A stretch of DNA of 15,880 nt from JBHEMT01 sp046262435 (GCA_046262435.1 JBHEMT010000147.1:1-15880); one strand, 5' to 3'; numbered from the stretch's first letter, positions 7,957 through 14,819 are shown. Translations and numbers: made by a program. Notes: generated from the letters alone by a model not told the origin.

Positions 7957-7987
7957 TTGTGCACACCTTGTGCACATCGGTGGACAA
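7957..7987. promoter_or_regulatory. Cluster of three DnaA-box-like sites
   Basis: Two identical plus-strand nonamers TTGTGCACA start at 7957 and 7968, 11 bases apart, so on about the same face of the helix. A third site on the minus strand at 7979-7987 reads TTGTCCACC. Each differs from TTGTCCACA by one base. The tight spacing and mixed orientation are typical of origin DnaA assembly sites. They lie about 100 bases upstream of the dnaA start. Confidence 0.6.
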
Positions 7988-8061
7988 CGGAACCACCTGC
8001 TCCGGAGGGGGAAAGGGGCGGGGACACGATGCGGCGGCGTCCCGGGCGGAGCAGGGTGGGG

Positions 8062-8089
8062 ATTCTAGCAACGCCAGGCGCCGGGACAA
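8062..8089 (-). promoter_or_regulatory. Candidate dnaA promoter
   Basis: On the minus strand a -10-like TAGAAT (8067-8062) follows a -35-like TTGTCC (8089-8084) with a 16-base spacer. Transcription would give a dnaA leader of about 190 bases that runs through the DnaA-box cluster. The -10 matches five of six consensus bases and the -35 four of six. Prediction only. Confidence 0.4.
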
Positions 8090-8127
8090 GCCGGTGCGGT
8101 CGCAACCGCGGCGCAGGCCGCAGCGCG

Positions 8128-8155
8128 GTGCCACGGCGAGCGCTGCGGCTATACT
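8128..8155 (+). promoter_or_regulatory. Candidate rpmH operon promoter
   Basis: TATACT at 8150-8155 is a good -10 hexamer in an otherwise very GC-rich stretch. GTGCCA at 8128-8133, 16 bases upstream, is a weaker -35 (four of six). It would start an mRNA about 70 bases before the rpmH GTG and drive the rpmH-rnpA-yidD-yidC run. Confidence 0.45.
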
Positions 8156-8232
8156 CGGTCTCTCTGCCCGGTCCGGGCGAGGCGTCGCGATCACGCCCCT
8201 GGACACATTCTGATATCCGGAGTGCCCTCGCC

Positions 8233-8382
8233 GTGAAGCGGACGTACCAGCCCAAGAAGAAGTATCGGCGCAAGACGCACGGTTTCCGGATCCGGATGTC
8301 CACCCCGGGCGGTCGCGCCGTCCTGCGGGCCCGGCGACGGAAGGGCCGCAAGCGGCTGACCCCGGCGCCCGTCCGGTATTGA
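8233..8382 (+). CDS. rpmH: 50S ribosomal protein L34
   Basis: L34 is a small, very basic protein of the large ribosomal subunit that binds 23S rRNA. The GTG start at 8233 gives 49 residues beginning MKRTYQPKKKYRRKTHGF, with the family hallmark RMSTPGGRAVLRARRRKGRK. Length and composition are typical; a C-terminal PAPVRY adds a few residues. A GGAG at 8219-8222 lies ten bases before the start. It is the first gene of the rightward run and diverges from dnaA. Its stop overlaps the TTG start of rnpA in the sequence TTGA, so the two genes are probably translationally coupled. Confidence 0.97.
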   Translation: MKRTYQPKKKYRRKTHGFRIRMSTPGGRAVLRARRRKGRKRLTPAPVRY

Positions 8383-8789
8383 GCAGCCGGCACCGCCTGA
8401 CGGCCAGACGTCAGTTCGCGGCGGTGCTGGCCGGGCGCACCGCAGCCCGCAGCGGCCACGTCAAGATTTCCGTCGCGGCCAATGGCGGCCTGCCGATGCG
8501 GGCGGGGTTCGCGCTCCGCGGGATACGAACGGCCGTGCTGCGGAACCGGCTCCGCCGACGCCTGCGCGCCGTTGTTGGCGAGCGAGCGCCCCTCTGCGAC
8601 GGGGTGGACGTGGTGGTCGCCGCTGGAGCGGAGGCTGCCGGACAGTCCTTCGGCGAGTTGAGCGCTGACGTCGTCAGCTGCCTCGACCGGTTGGTACCCA
8701 TCGCCCTGAGCCGTCCCCAGCCTTCGCCGCCTGCCCGCCGCGGTTCCCGGGCGCAGAATGAGATGCCGGCAGTACCGGCAGCCCCATGA
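8379..8789 (+). CDS. rnpA: Ribonuclease P protein component
   Basis: RnpA is the protein subunit of RNase P and helps the catalytic RNA bind pre-tRNA and mature its 5' end. The 136-residue frame starts at a TTG at 8379 that overlaps the rpmH stop. Family features are the N-terminal RHRLTARRQFAAVL, the central strand GFALRGIRTAVL, and the RNA-binding RNR motif region RNRLRRRLR (residues 55-63). The family is usually 110-125 residues; here a Pro/Arg-rich tail from about residue 111 makes it longer and probably disordered. The stop overlaps the yidD start by four bases (ATGA). Confidence 0.94.
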   Translation: MSSRHRLTARRQFAAVLAGRTAARSGHVKISVAANGGLPMRAGFALRGIRTAVLRNRLRRRLRAVVGERAPLCDGVDVVVAAGAEAAGQSFGELSADVVSCLDRLVPIALSRPQPSPPARRGSRAQNEMPAVPAAP

Positions 8790-9076
8790 CCAAAGTCTCC
8801 CTTCTCTTCATCCGCCTGTACCAGCGCAGCGTCGGCCGCTTCTTCGCGCTGATGAGCTCGTGCCGGTACGAGCCCTCCTGCTCCCATTACGGGTACGAGG
8901 CCATTCAGCGTTTCGGCGCCTTCCGCGGCTGGCGGCTTGCCCTGGGTAGGATCGGTCGCTGCCAGCCGTTCGGGGGCCACGGGTACGACCCGGTGCCCGA
9001 CCGCTGGATGAGTCGCCAGGAGCTGCGTGAGACTCGTCGGGCCCGGCAGGCCACCGGTGGCGGAGGACTCGCGTGA
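8786..9076 (+). CDS. yidD: Membrane protein insertion efficiency factor YidD
   Basis: YidD is a small membrane-associated protein that aids insertion of membrane proteins by YidC and Sec. The 96-residue protein shows the full family pattern: an N-terminal amphipathic region (LLFIRLYQRSVGRFFALM), CRYEPSCSHYGYEAI (Cys26, Cys32), and GRIGRCQPFGGHGYDPVP with Cys59. The ATG at 8786 overlaps the rnpA stop, and its TGA overlaps the GTG of yidC (GTGA). This is the standard rnpA-yidD-yidC order. Confidence 0.96.
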   Translation: MTKVSLLFIRLYQRSVGRFFALMSSCRYEPSCSHYGYEAIQRFGAFRGWRLALGRIGRCQPFGGHGYDPVPDRWMSRQELRETRRARQATGGGGLA

Positions 9077-10668
9077 ACGCCCTCTCCAACATTTACGGCT
9101 TCCTCTCGCCACCGATTCGTTTCGCCCTCGTCCACCTGGCCACGATGTTCGATGGGTTCGCGCCCGCCAAGGCGATCGGTTCCTTCGGGCTGGCGATCAT
9201 CGCGGTCACCCTGGCAATCCGGATCCTGCTGATCCCGGTGTACCGCTGGCAGCTGCGCACCATGTCGCGCACGCAGAACCAGCAGCGGGTCCTGGCCAAG
9301 CCCACCAAGGAGTTGCGCGCCAAGTACAAGGGTCAGCCCACCAAGGTGACCGAGGAGCTGAACAAGATGTATGCCGAGCTCGGCATACATCCCCTGGCCA
9401 ACCTCGGCGGCTGCCTGCCGGTCCTGGTGCAGCTGCCGATCCTCGGCGGCCTCTATATCGGCATCCGGGCGGCCGCAGCGGAGTACCACGGCGAGCACAG
9501 CTTCCTCTTCATCCATGACGTGAGCCGCAGTGCGCTCGCCGAGTGCTGCCAGGGCCGCGCCGGAGGAATTGTCAACGACATTCTTGGTCTGGTCGGTCAC
9601 CCGGCGGTGCTGGTCATCCCGGTGATTGCCGCCGCGCTGAGTTTCGTCCAGTCGAAGCTGATGATGCGGCCGCCGTCGCCCAACCTCAGCGACCAGGAGC
9701 GCGCCGCGCTCCAGGTGACCCAGCGCACCGCCTACTTCTTCCCCGTGCTCTACCTGTTTTTCAGCGTCTCGCTGCAGCAGGGTCTGCCGATCTACTGGGT
9801 GACCCAGTCGCTGTTCATGATCGTTCAGCTCTACATCAGTCCCCTCCGCGAGAGCGTCAACGTCGGCGGCAAGGCGGTGGGCGACTACCTGCCCGACCGC
9901 TACATCGCCAAGGGTGGCGCGATCATCGACCGGCCCGAGCCGCTGAGCACCGACGGGGCCCATCAACCCGCCCCGTCCGGCGTGTACGGCCACGAACGCA
10001 CCGGGTCGTTTGGATACGTCTTCGATGGCCTGACCCCGGGTGGCTGGTACAGCCTGCGCCTGCATTTCGCGGAGTCCGAGGTGAGTGAGCCGGGTCAGCG
10101 CGTCTTCAACGTCACCGTGCACCGCCGGCCGGCGCTGCGCGACCTCGACGTGGTCGCCCGTGCCGGGGGCAGGGACCGGCTGCTGATCGAGTCGGTGCTG
10201 ACTCAGGCCGGCGCCGATGGCGCCATCGACCTGCGCTTCGTGCCGGTTCGCGGCCAGGCCACCCTGCGCGCCCTCGACCTCACCCGGCACCGGCTCAAGC
10301 CGCGCGACCTGAGCGCAGGGATCGCAGCCGACGGGGTGCGCAGCGCGGGGCCCGACCTGGCCCCGGCTTCCGCCGGGCTGCAGGACGAACCCGATCGGCT
10401 CACCAACGCCGATGGCGGCGCGGTGCGCTCGGCGGCTCGCAACGGCAGCCGGCGCGGTGAGGGCATCGGCCGCAGCAACGCCAATGGCAATGGGCAACAC
10501 CGTCCCGCCGCAACCGGAGGCCCCCTGGCTGGCGACGATGGCCCACTCGGCGGCGTCAAAGGAAACGGGGACGGCGGCGTGGCCGCGGTGGCCGCACCGC
10601 CCCGGCCAGCCGGCGCCCCGCAACCGCGCCGCGCCGGCCATAAGAGTGGCAAGCGCAAGCGCCGCTGA
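9073..10668 (+). CDS. yidC: YidC/Oxa1/Alb3 membrane insertase with C-terminal malectin-like domain
   Basis: YidC inserts and folds membrane proteins in the cytoplasmic membrane. The first 265 or so residues are a short YidC core with five membrane segments (about 36-57, 111-132, 172-192, 219-236, 238-256). They include the groove arginine at Arg50 (AIRILLIPVYRWQLR), the cytoplasmic loop with NKMYAELGIHPLANLGGCLPVLVQLP, and QGLPIYWVTQSLF. Residues about 305-405 look like a malectin/CBM57 fold, with GSFGYVFDGL, YSLRLHFAE, GQRVFNVTV, LRDLDVVARAGG and IDLRFVPVRGQA. A Gly/Ala/Pro-rich linker then leads to a basic tail GHKSGKRKRR. The total of 531 residues is far above the usual 250-350 for a short YidC. 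Known topology puts the C-terminus in the cytoplasm, an odd place for a sugar-binding fold. The GTG start overlaps the yidD stop. Confidence 0.95.
   Translation: MNALSNIYGFLSPPIRFALVHLATMFDGFAPAKAIGSFGLAIIAVTLAIRILLIPVYRWQLRTMSRTQNQQRVLAKPTKELRAKYKGQPTKVTEELNKMYAELGIHPLANLGGCLPVLVQLPILGGLYIGIRAAAAEYHGEHSFLFIHDVSRSALAECCQGRAGGIVNDILGLVGHPAVLVIPVIAAALSFVQSKLMMRPPSPNLSDQERAALQVTQRTAYFFPVLYLFFSVSLQQGLPIYWVTQSLFMIVQLYISPLRESVNVGGKAVGDYLPDRYIAKGGAIIDRPEPLSTDGAHQPAPSGVYGHERTGSFGYVFDGLTPGGWYSLRLHFAESEVSEPGQRVFNVTVHRRPALRDLDVVARAGGRDRLLIESVLTQAGADGAIDLRFVPVRGQATLRALDLTRHRLKPRDLSAGIAADGVRSAGPDLAPASAGLQDEPDRLTNADGGAVRSAARNGSRRGEGIGRSNANGNGQHRPAATGGPLAGDDGPLGGVKGNGDGGVAAVAAPPRPAGAPQPRRAGHKSGKRKRR
9366..9391. 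repeat. Perfect 26-bp palindrome inside yidC
   Basis: The half-site GATGTATGCCGAG (9366-9378) is followed with no spacer by its exact reverse complement (9379-9391). It encodes most of KMYAELGIHP in the conserved cytoplasmic loop of YidC. It includes an ATA isoleucine codon, the only ATA among the 27 Ile codons of this gene. It could form an mRNA hairpin or DNA cruciform, or be a protein-binding site; none is shown. Confidence 0.9.
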
Positions 10669-10688
10669 GCCAGACGCGTGCACCAGTC

Positions 10689-10709
10689 GCGGTGGCTCTC
10701 CGCCACCGC
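10689..10709 (+). repeat. Intercistronic hairpin before jag
   Basis: GCGGTGGC and GCCACCGC form an eight-base perfect stem around the loop TCTCC. It lies in the 56-base gap between yidC and jag, seven bases before the jag Shine-Dalgarno sequence. There is no T-run, so it is more likely an RNA-stability or translation-control hairpin than a terminator. Confidence 0.5.
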
Positions 10710-10724
10710 CAGGATGGAGAGAGA

Positions 10725-11501
10725 GTGAGCGAGACGAGTGTCGAGACAGCGGCGGTGGCCGAACCCGTGCAAGTCGTGGAGCGACGCGGTGGGAGCGTGG
10801 AAGAGGCCATTCAGGCGGCCCTTGCCGAGCTCGGCATCGACCGCGACGACGCCGAGATCGAAGTGCTCAGCAGCGGCTCCCGTGCCGTGCCTGGTGAGAC
10901 GGTCTCCGGAGCCGAGGCACGGGTTCGGGTCCAGCCGCTCGACGAGCACACTCGCAGGGGGCGCAACCTGCTGAGCGAACTGCTTCAGCGCATGGAACTT
11001 CCCGCGCGGGTCAGCGTGCGGCGCGCCGACCCCGTGCCCGACGGCGGCCGGCCTCCGGCGATCCTCGACGTCAGCGGTGAGGATCTCGGGCTGCTGATCG
11101 GCTGGCGTGGCGAAACCCTGCGCGCGTTGCAGACCGTGGTCAATCTGATGCTCGGCGAAGACGAGGTGGAGGGCCGCCGGCTGATCATCGACGTGGAGCG
11201 CTACCGGGCTCGACGCGAGGACCAGGTGCGCGAGCTGGCGGTACGCCTGGCCCACCGGGTGAAGCGAACCGGTGAGAAGTACACGATGGACGCAATGCAA
11301 CCGTACGAGCGTCGCGTGGTGCACCTCGCCCTGGCCGCCGACGAGGGGGTGCGTACCGAGAGCCACGGCAAGGACAGTGAGCGCCGGATCGTGATCACTC
11401 CCACCGGGCCGGCGCGACCCGAGCTGGCCGACGAGGGCGAGCGGGGGCGGTTCGGCGCCGGCGGAGGCGACCGCGGTCGCCGCGGCCCGCGCGGCCGCTA
11501 G
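10725..11501 (+). CDS. jag: Jag/KhpB family RNA-binding protein (Jag_N, KH, R3H)
   Basis: KhpB/Jag proteins bind RNA, often with KhpA, and affect cell-envelope and division gene expression; the gene commonly follows yidC. The GTG at 10725 gives 258 residues, with GGAG (10716-10719) five bases upstream. A GTG at 10692 in frame would lie inside the hairpin and lacks such a site. Domain order is Jag_N (about 15-55, VVERRGGSVEEAIQAALAELG), KH (about 110-160, LLIGWRGETLRALQ as the GxxG-type loop), and R3H (about 165-226, with PYERRVVHLAL). The last 20 residues are RG-rich (GRFGAGGGDRGRRGPRGR), suggesting extra RNA contact. The stop TAG shares one base with the next GTG start. Confidence 0.95.
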   Translation: MSETSVETAAVAEPVQVVERRGGSVEEAIQAALAELGIDRDDAEIEVLSSGSRAVPGETVSGAEARVRVQPLDEHTRRGRNLLSELLQRMELPARVSVRRADPVPDGGRPPAILDVSGEDLGLLIGWRGETLRALQTVVNLMLGEDEVEGRRLIIDVERYRARREDQVRELAVRLAHRVKRTGEKYTMDAMQPYERRVVHLALAADEGVRTESHGKDSERRIVITPTGPARPELADEGERGRFGAGGGDRGRRGPRGR

Positions 11502-12799
11502 TGGCCCTCGCCACTGCGCAGCCGACCTACCGACTGACCCGCACCCCGGGCGGAGCTCGGGTCATCGTCGCGCCCATGCGGGAGCGCGCCTCGGTGTCGC
11601 TGTCGCTGATGGTGGCGGCCGGGTCGCGTCATGAGCCCGCCGAGCGGGCCGGCATCGCCCATTTCCTCGAGCACATCGTGTTCAAGGGCGGCCATCGGTA
11701 TCCCAGCGCACGGCTGGTGAGTGAGGCGGTCGAGAGCGTCGGCGGTTCCCTGAATGCGGCCACGGACGAGGAGACAACCACCTTCTGGGCCAAGGTGCCC
11801 GAGGCGCACCTCCAGTTGGCCGCGGGCGTGCTCGCTGACATCGTCTTCTCGCCCGTGCTCGAGGAGGCTGAGGTTGTCAAGGAACGAGGCGTGGTCATCG
11901 AGGAGCTGCGCATGTACCGCGACAGCCCGTCTGACCACGTCAACACACTGTTCGACGAGGTGATGTGGCCAGGCCACGCGTTCGGGCGGGATGTCGCCGG
12001 CACCGAGGCCACGGTTGCCACCTTCACCGCCGCAGACTGCCGCGACTTCCTGCGCCAGGGATATGGCGCGCGCAACCTGGTGGTCAGCATCGCCGGGGCC
12101 GTCGATGAGAACCAGGCGGCCGCCGCGGTGGCGGAGATGCTCGACACCGCATGGGGAGATGGCGGCCGGCCCGACCCGGGGCCGGTTCCCGCGGCCGCAG
12201 CCGCCGAGCGGCTGCGCTTCGAGGGCCGCCGCACCCAGCAGGTCAACCTGATGCTCGGCTGTCGCGCCGGCGGTTATGCCGATGACGACCGCTACGCGGT
12301 GGATGTGCTCAACACAGTCCTCGGCGAGGGGATGGCCAGCCGGCTCTTCCTCGAAGTGCGCGAACGGCTGTGTCTGGCCTACGAGGTTCATTCCTTTGCC
12401 ATCAAGCACTCCGACACCGGGGCACTCGCGATCTTCGTGGGGTGCGAGCCGAAGCGGGTCGAGGCCGCCGTGGTCGCCGTGCGCTCCGAACTGCAGCGGC
12501 TGGTCCGCGAGCCGGTGGCGGACGACGAACTGCGCCGCGCCCAGGCGGCGATGACCGGGCGTCTGTCGCTGCAGTTGGAGAGCACCAGCGCGCTGGCGTC
12601 ATACCTTGGCGAGCAGGAGTTGCTCACCGACGAGATCCTCACCCCCGAGGAGGTGGCGCGCCGCATTGACGCGGTCACCGCTGCCGACCTGCAACGCGTT
12701 GCCAGGCGGCTTTGTGCCGATGGGCTGCGCGCCGCCGCCATCGGGCCGCTGCGCCGTCCGGAGCGCCTCATCGCGCTCCTCGGTGAGCCGCTCCTCTGA
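11501..12799 (+). CDS. M16 family zinc metallopeptidase
   Basis: This is an insulinase/pitrilysin-type peptidase of the single-module, about 430-residue class (432 residues). The inverted zinc motif HxxEH is HFLEH at residues 54-58, within AGIAHFLEHIVFKGG. The third zinc ligand is expected about 76 residues later and fits the glutamates of VVIEELRMYRD (134-135). The second half is a homologous but non-catalytic M16 domain with the substrate-closing segment RERLCLAYEVHSFA. No signal peptide is seen, so a cytoplasmic enzyme is likely. The GTG start at 11501 overlaps the jag stop by one base, so it is part of the operon. Its substrate is unknown; bacterial relatives include mitochondrial-processing-peptidase-like enzymes. 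Confidence 0.95.
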   Translation: MALATAQPTYRLTRTPGGARVIVAPMRERASVSLSLMVAAGSRHEPAERAGIAHFLEHIVFKGGHRYPSARLVSEAVESVGGSLNAATDEETTTFWAKVPEAHLQLAAGVLADIVFSPVLEEAEVVKERGVVIEELRMYRDSPSDHVNTLFDEVMWPGHAFGRDVAGTEATVATFTAADCRDFLRQGYGARNLVVSIAGAVDENQAAAAVAEMLDTAWGDGGRPDPGPVPAAAAAERLRFEGRRTQQVNLMLGCRAGGYADDDRYAVDVLNTVLGEGMASRLFLEVRERLCLAYEVHSFAIKHSDTGALAIFVGCEPKRVEAAVVAVRSELQRLVREPVADDELRRAQAAMTGRLSLQLESTSALASYLGEQELLTDEILTPEEVARRIDAVTAADLQRVARRLCADGLRAAAIGPLRRPERLIALLGEPLL

Positions 12800-12827
12800 C
12801 TACTGCCGCGTCACCGCCAGGAGAGCC

Positions 12828-13292
12828 ATGTCCCGTACCGTGCAACGCACCCTCGTCCTGATCAAGCCCGACGGCGTCCAGCGCGGACTGGTCGGCGAGA
12901 TCGTCGGCCGCTTCGAGCGCCGCGGGCTGCACCTCGTTGGCATGAAGCTGATGATGGTCAGCGAGGAGCTGGCCGGACGACATTACGGGGAACATCGCGA
13001 ACGCCCCTTCTTTGCCGGGCTGGTCGCCTTCATCACCTCCTCACCGGTGGTGGCCATGGCCTGGGAGGGTCCGGACGCGGTCAGCCAGGTGCGGTCGATG
13101 ATGGGGGCCACCAACCCCGCCCAGTCGGCACCGGGCACCATCCGGGGTGATCTCGCCGTTGAGATCGGGATGAACGTCGTCCACGGCAGTGACTCGGCCG
13201 AGCGCGGCGAGCAGGAGGTCGGTCTCTTCTTCGCGCCGGGTGAGCTGCTCACGTGGAGCGCGTCGGTCCAGCCCTGGCTGACCGAGGAGTAG
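12828..13292 (+). CDS. ndk: Nucleoside diphosphate kinase
   Basis: Ndk transfers the gamma phosphate of ATP to nucleoside diphosphates through a phosphohistidine and balances NTP and dNTP pools. The ATG at 12828, with AGGAG at 12819-12823, gives 154 residues. Family features are TLVLIKPDGVQRGLVGEIVGRFE at the N-terminus, HYGEHRERPFF, MMGATNPAQSAPGTIRGD, and the active-site segment NVVHGSDS with the catalytic histidine at 119. Length is slightly above the usual 135-150. The frame is open further upstream inside the M16 gene, but only this start has a ribosome binding site and family-like N-terminus. It is the last plus-strand gene of the run and converges on the phospholipase D gene with seven bases between stops. 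Confidence 0.97.
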   Translation: MSRTVQRTLVLIKPDGVQRGLVGEIVGRFERRGLHLVGMKLMMVSEELAGRHYGEHRERPFFAGLVAFITSSPVVAMAWEGPDAVSQVRSMMGATNPAQSAPGTIRGDLAVEIGMNVVHGSDSAERGEQEVGLFFAPGELLTWSASVQPWLTEE

Positions 13293-13299
13293 CTCCGGG

Positions 13300-14784
13300 T
13301 CAGCCGTCCACCAGCAGGCCCCGGACCGGTCCGAGCAGCCGCTTGGCGCGCAACGAAACCGCGGGAAGACGCATCAGCCGGTGGGTCAGTGGCTCGCCGT
13401 CGGTCCGTCGGCGGAGCTGCTCATCGGCGGTGGGGCGCCACACCCGGTCGATCAGCTCGACGGGGTCACCGCGCACCTCGGCGAGGGGCAGGGCGAGATG
13501 CTCCGCCCACAGCCGGTGCCGCGTGGTTCGCACCAGCTCGGCGTCCTGGGTGACCACGTTCACCTCTGTGTCGTTGAACAGGGAGTGCTCGTTGAGGTTT
13601 GCCGACCCCACGGTCATCCAGGCGTCATCGATAATGCCGACCTTGGCATGAACATACAGCGGCTCCGAAGTGTCGCCCATCTGACAGTTGATGGTGGTGG
13701 CGAGCAGGCGCCCGGGCCCCGCGTCCGCCTCCACGAGGCAGCCGAGCTGGCCGCGCGTGGTGTCGGCGCCGTTGTTTGGCTTGGCGGGGAGGAGCAGGAG
13801 CACCCGGAAGTCCTCGCCGGGCGGTCGGCGCAGCTTGTCGGCGAGCACCGCCACCACCTCGGGCGACCAGAGGAACTGGTTCTCGAGGTAGACGAAGCGC
13901 TGCGCCGAGCGGAGCGCGCGCAGGTACACCTCGAGGATCTGGAAGTCGCCGCGTGGCGAGAACCTGTACACCCGTTCGGGGAGGGTGCGCACCAGCTGGA
14001 GCTCCACCTCCCCGGCCGGCTGGGGCACGCTGGGCGCCTCCATCGGGTCACCGGTCACCTCCTGCCACCTCCGTCCGAAATGAGCGGCGACGTCGGCAAC
14101 GATCGGACCGCGCAGGCGGGTGGCCACGTCGTGCCAGCCGATCGCGCCGCGCGGAGAATGCTCACTGGTGTCCCAGCGGTCCCCATCCAGTGAGGTGAGG
14201 TCGATGCCACCGACGAAGGCCAGGCCACCGTCGACGATCACAAGCTTCTCGTGATGGCAGTGCATGGTTCGCTCGCGCGAGTCAAGAGCGCAGCGGATCC
14301 GGCTGCCCTGAACCAGCTCGTCACGCACAGCGCGGACGTCGTCCCGGGTGGGCTTGAAGGCGGGAAGCGGCGGCCCGGCCCAGAGCAGCACCCTGACGTC
14401 GATGCGCTCGGCGAGGTCTGCGAGCAACGCCCGGAGGGTCGAATCCTTGTCGTGTTCCAGGCGGAAGCCGGGGGTGATGTGCCAGCCGGCGATGTGCACG
14501 GACTGGCGGGCGCTGCGCAGTGCGGCGGCAATCGCGCCCAGCGCCTCCTGGCCGTCGATGAGCACCTCGATGGCATTGCCCGGCCGGGGTGGAGGCGCCG
14601 AAGCCGCCCACAGCCCGGTCTCGGGACGGGCATCGAGCACCTCCCCCTGACCGAGACGGGTCAGCCGCCGTCGATGGTGGTCGGTGACCGCGCGCTCCAG
14701 TCCATCGCCGAGCCGACCGTCCACGGCGCTGACCAGGCTGCGGCCGCGTTGCCGGAGGGTCTGCCGCGGGTTATCGCCTGACAT
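13300..14784 (-). CDS. Phospholipase D/cardiolipin synthase-like protein
   Basis: This is a PLD-superfamily phosphodiesterase or phosphatidyltransferase with two HKD motifs: HEKLVIVD (His178, Lys180, Asp185) and HAKVGIID (His379, Lys381, Asp386). Each is followed by the usual G(S/G)xN/D segment (VGGIDLTSLD and VGSANLNEHS). From the ATG at 14784 it has 494 residues. No membrane helices are visible at the N-terminus, unlike ClsA-type cardiolipin synthases, so a soluble or peripheral PLD is more likely. The second HKD block (NEHSLFNDTEVNV) is close to that of true phospholipases D. No clear ribosome binding site marks the start; 66 further codons upstream overlap lepB and are low-complexity. It follows lepB on the same strand after 35 bases. 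Confidence 0.9.
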   Translation of the reverse strand: MSGDNPRQTLRQRGRSLVSAVDGRLGDGLERAVTDHHRRRLTRLGQGEVLDARPETGLWAASAPPPRPGNAIEVLIDGQEALGAIAAALRSARQSVHIAGWHITPGFRLEHDKDSTLRALLADLAERIDVRVLLWAGPPLPAFKPTRDDVRAVRDELVQGSRIRCALDSRERTMHCHHEKLVIVDGGLAFVGGIDLTSLDGDRWDTSEHSPRGAIGWHDVATRLRGPIVADVAAHFGRRWQEVTGDPMEAPSVPQPAGEVELQLVRTLPERVYRFSPRGDFQILEVYLRALRSAQRFVYLENQFLWSPEVVAVLADKLRRPPGEDFRVLLLLPAKPNNGADTTRGQLGCLVEADAGPGRLLATTINCQMGDTSEPLYVHAKVGIIDDAWMTVGSANLNEHSLFNDTEVNVVTQDAELVRTTRHRLWAEHLALPLAEVRGDPVELIDRVWRPTADEQLRRRTDGEPLTHRLMRLPAVSLRAKRLLGPVRGLLVDG

Positions 14785-14819
14785 CGGCGCAACGGTAACG
14801 GAGCGTTGCGGGGCCCGGC

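Larger units (their letters stand above)
7860..8232. other. Divergent dnaA-rpmH intergenic region, candidate oriC
   Basis: This 373-base stretch has no credible gene. It separates dnaA (leftward) from rpmH (rightward), the position of oriC in many bacteria. It contains a cluster of three DnaA-box-like nonamers (7957-7987), a candidate dnaA promoter (8062-8089) and a candidate rpmH promoter (8128-8155). No pronounced AT-rich unwinding element is visible; the most AT-rich bits are around 7882-7894 and 8205-8216. Open frames crossing it are GC-rich artefacts. Confidence 0.6.

Noticed and set aside
7860..8459. A 200-codon upstream extension of dnaA covering rpmH and the intergenic region
   Set aside because: It runs antisense to rpmH and through DnaA-box-like sites; the ATG at 7859 with GAGGGGG upstream gives a normal DnaA.
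8905..10683. A 592-codon open frame antisense to yidD-yidC
   Set aside because: It lies wholly opposite strongly supported genes and shows no recognisable domain; long antisense frames are expected at this GC content.
13286..13302. Possible terminator between ndk and the phospholipase D gene
   Set aside because: Only a four-base stem is visible around the ndk stop and there is no T-run on either strand.
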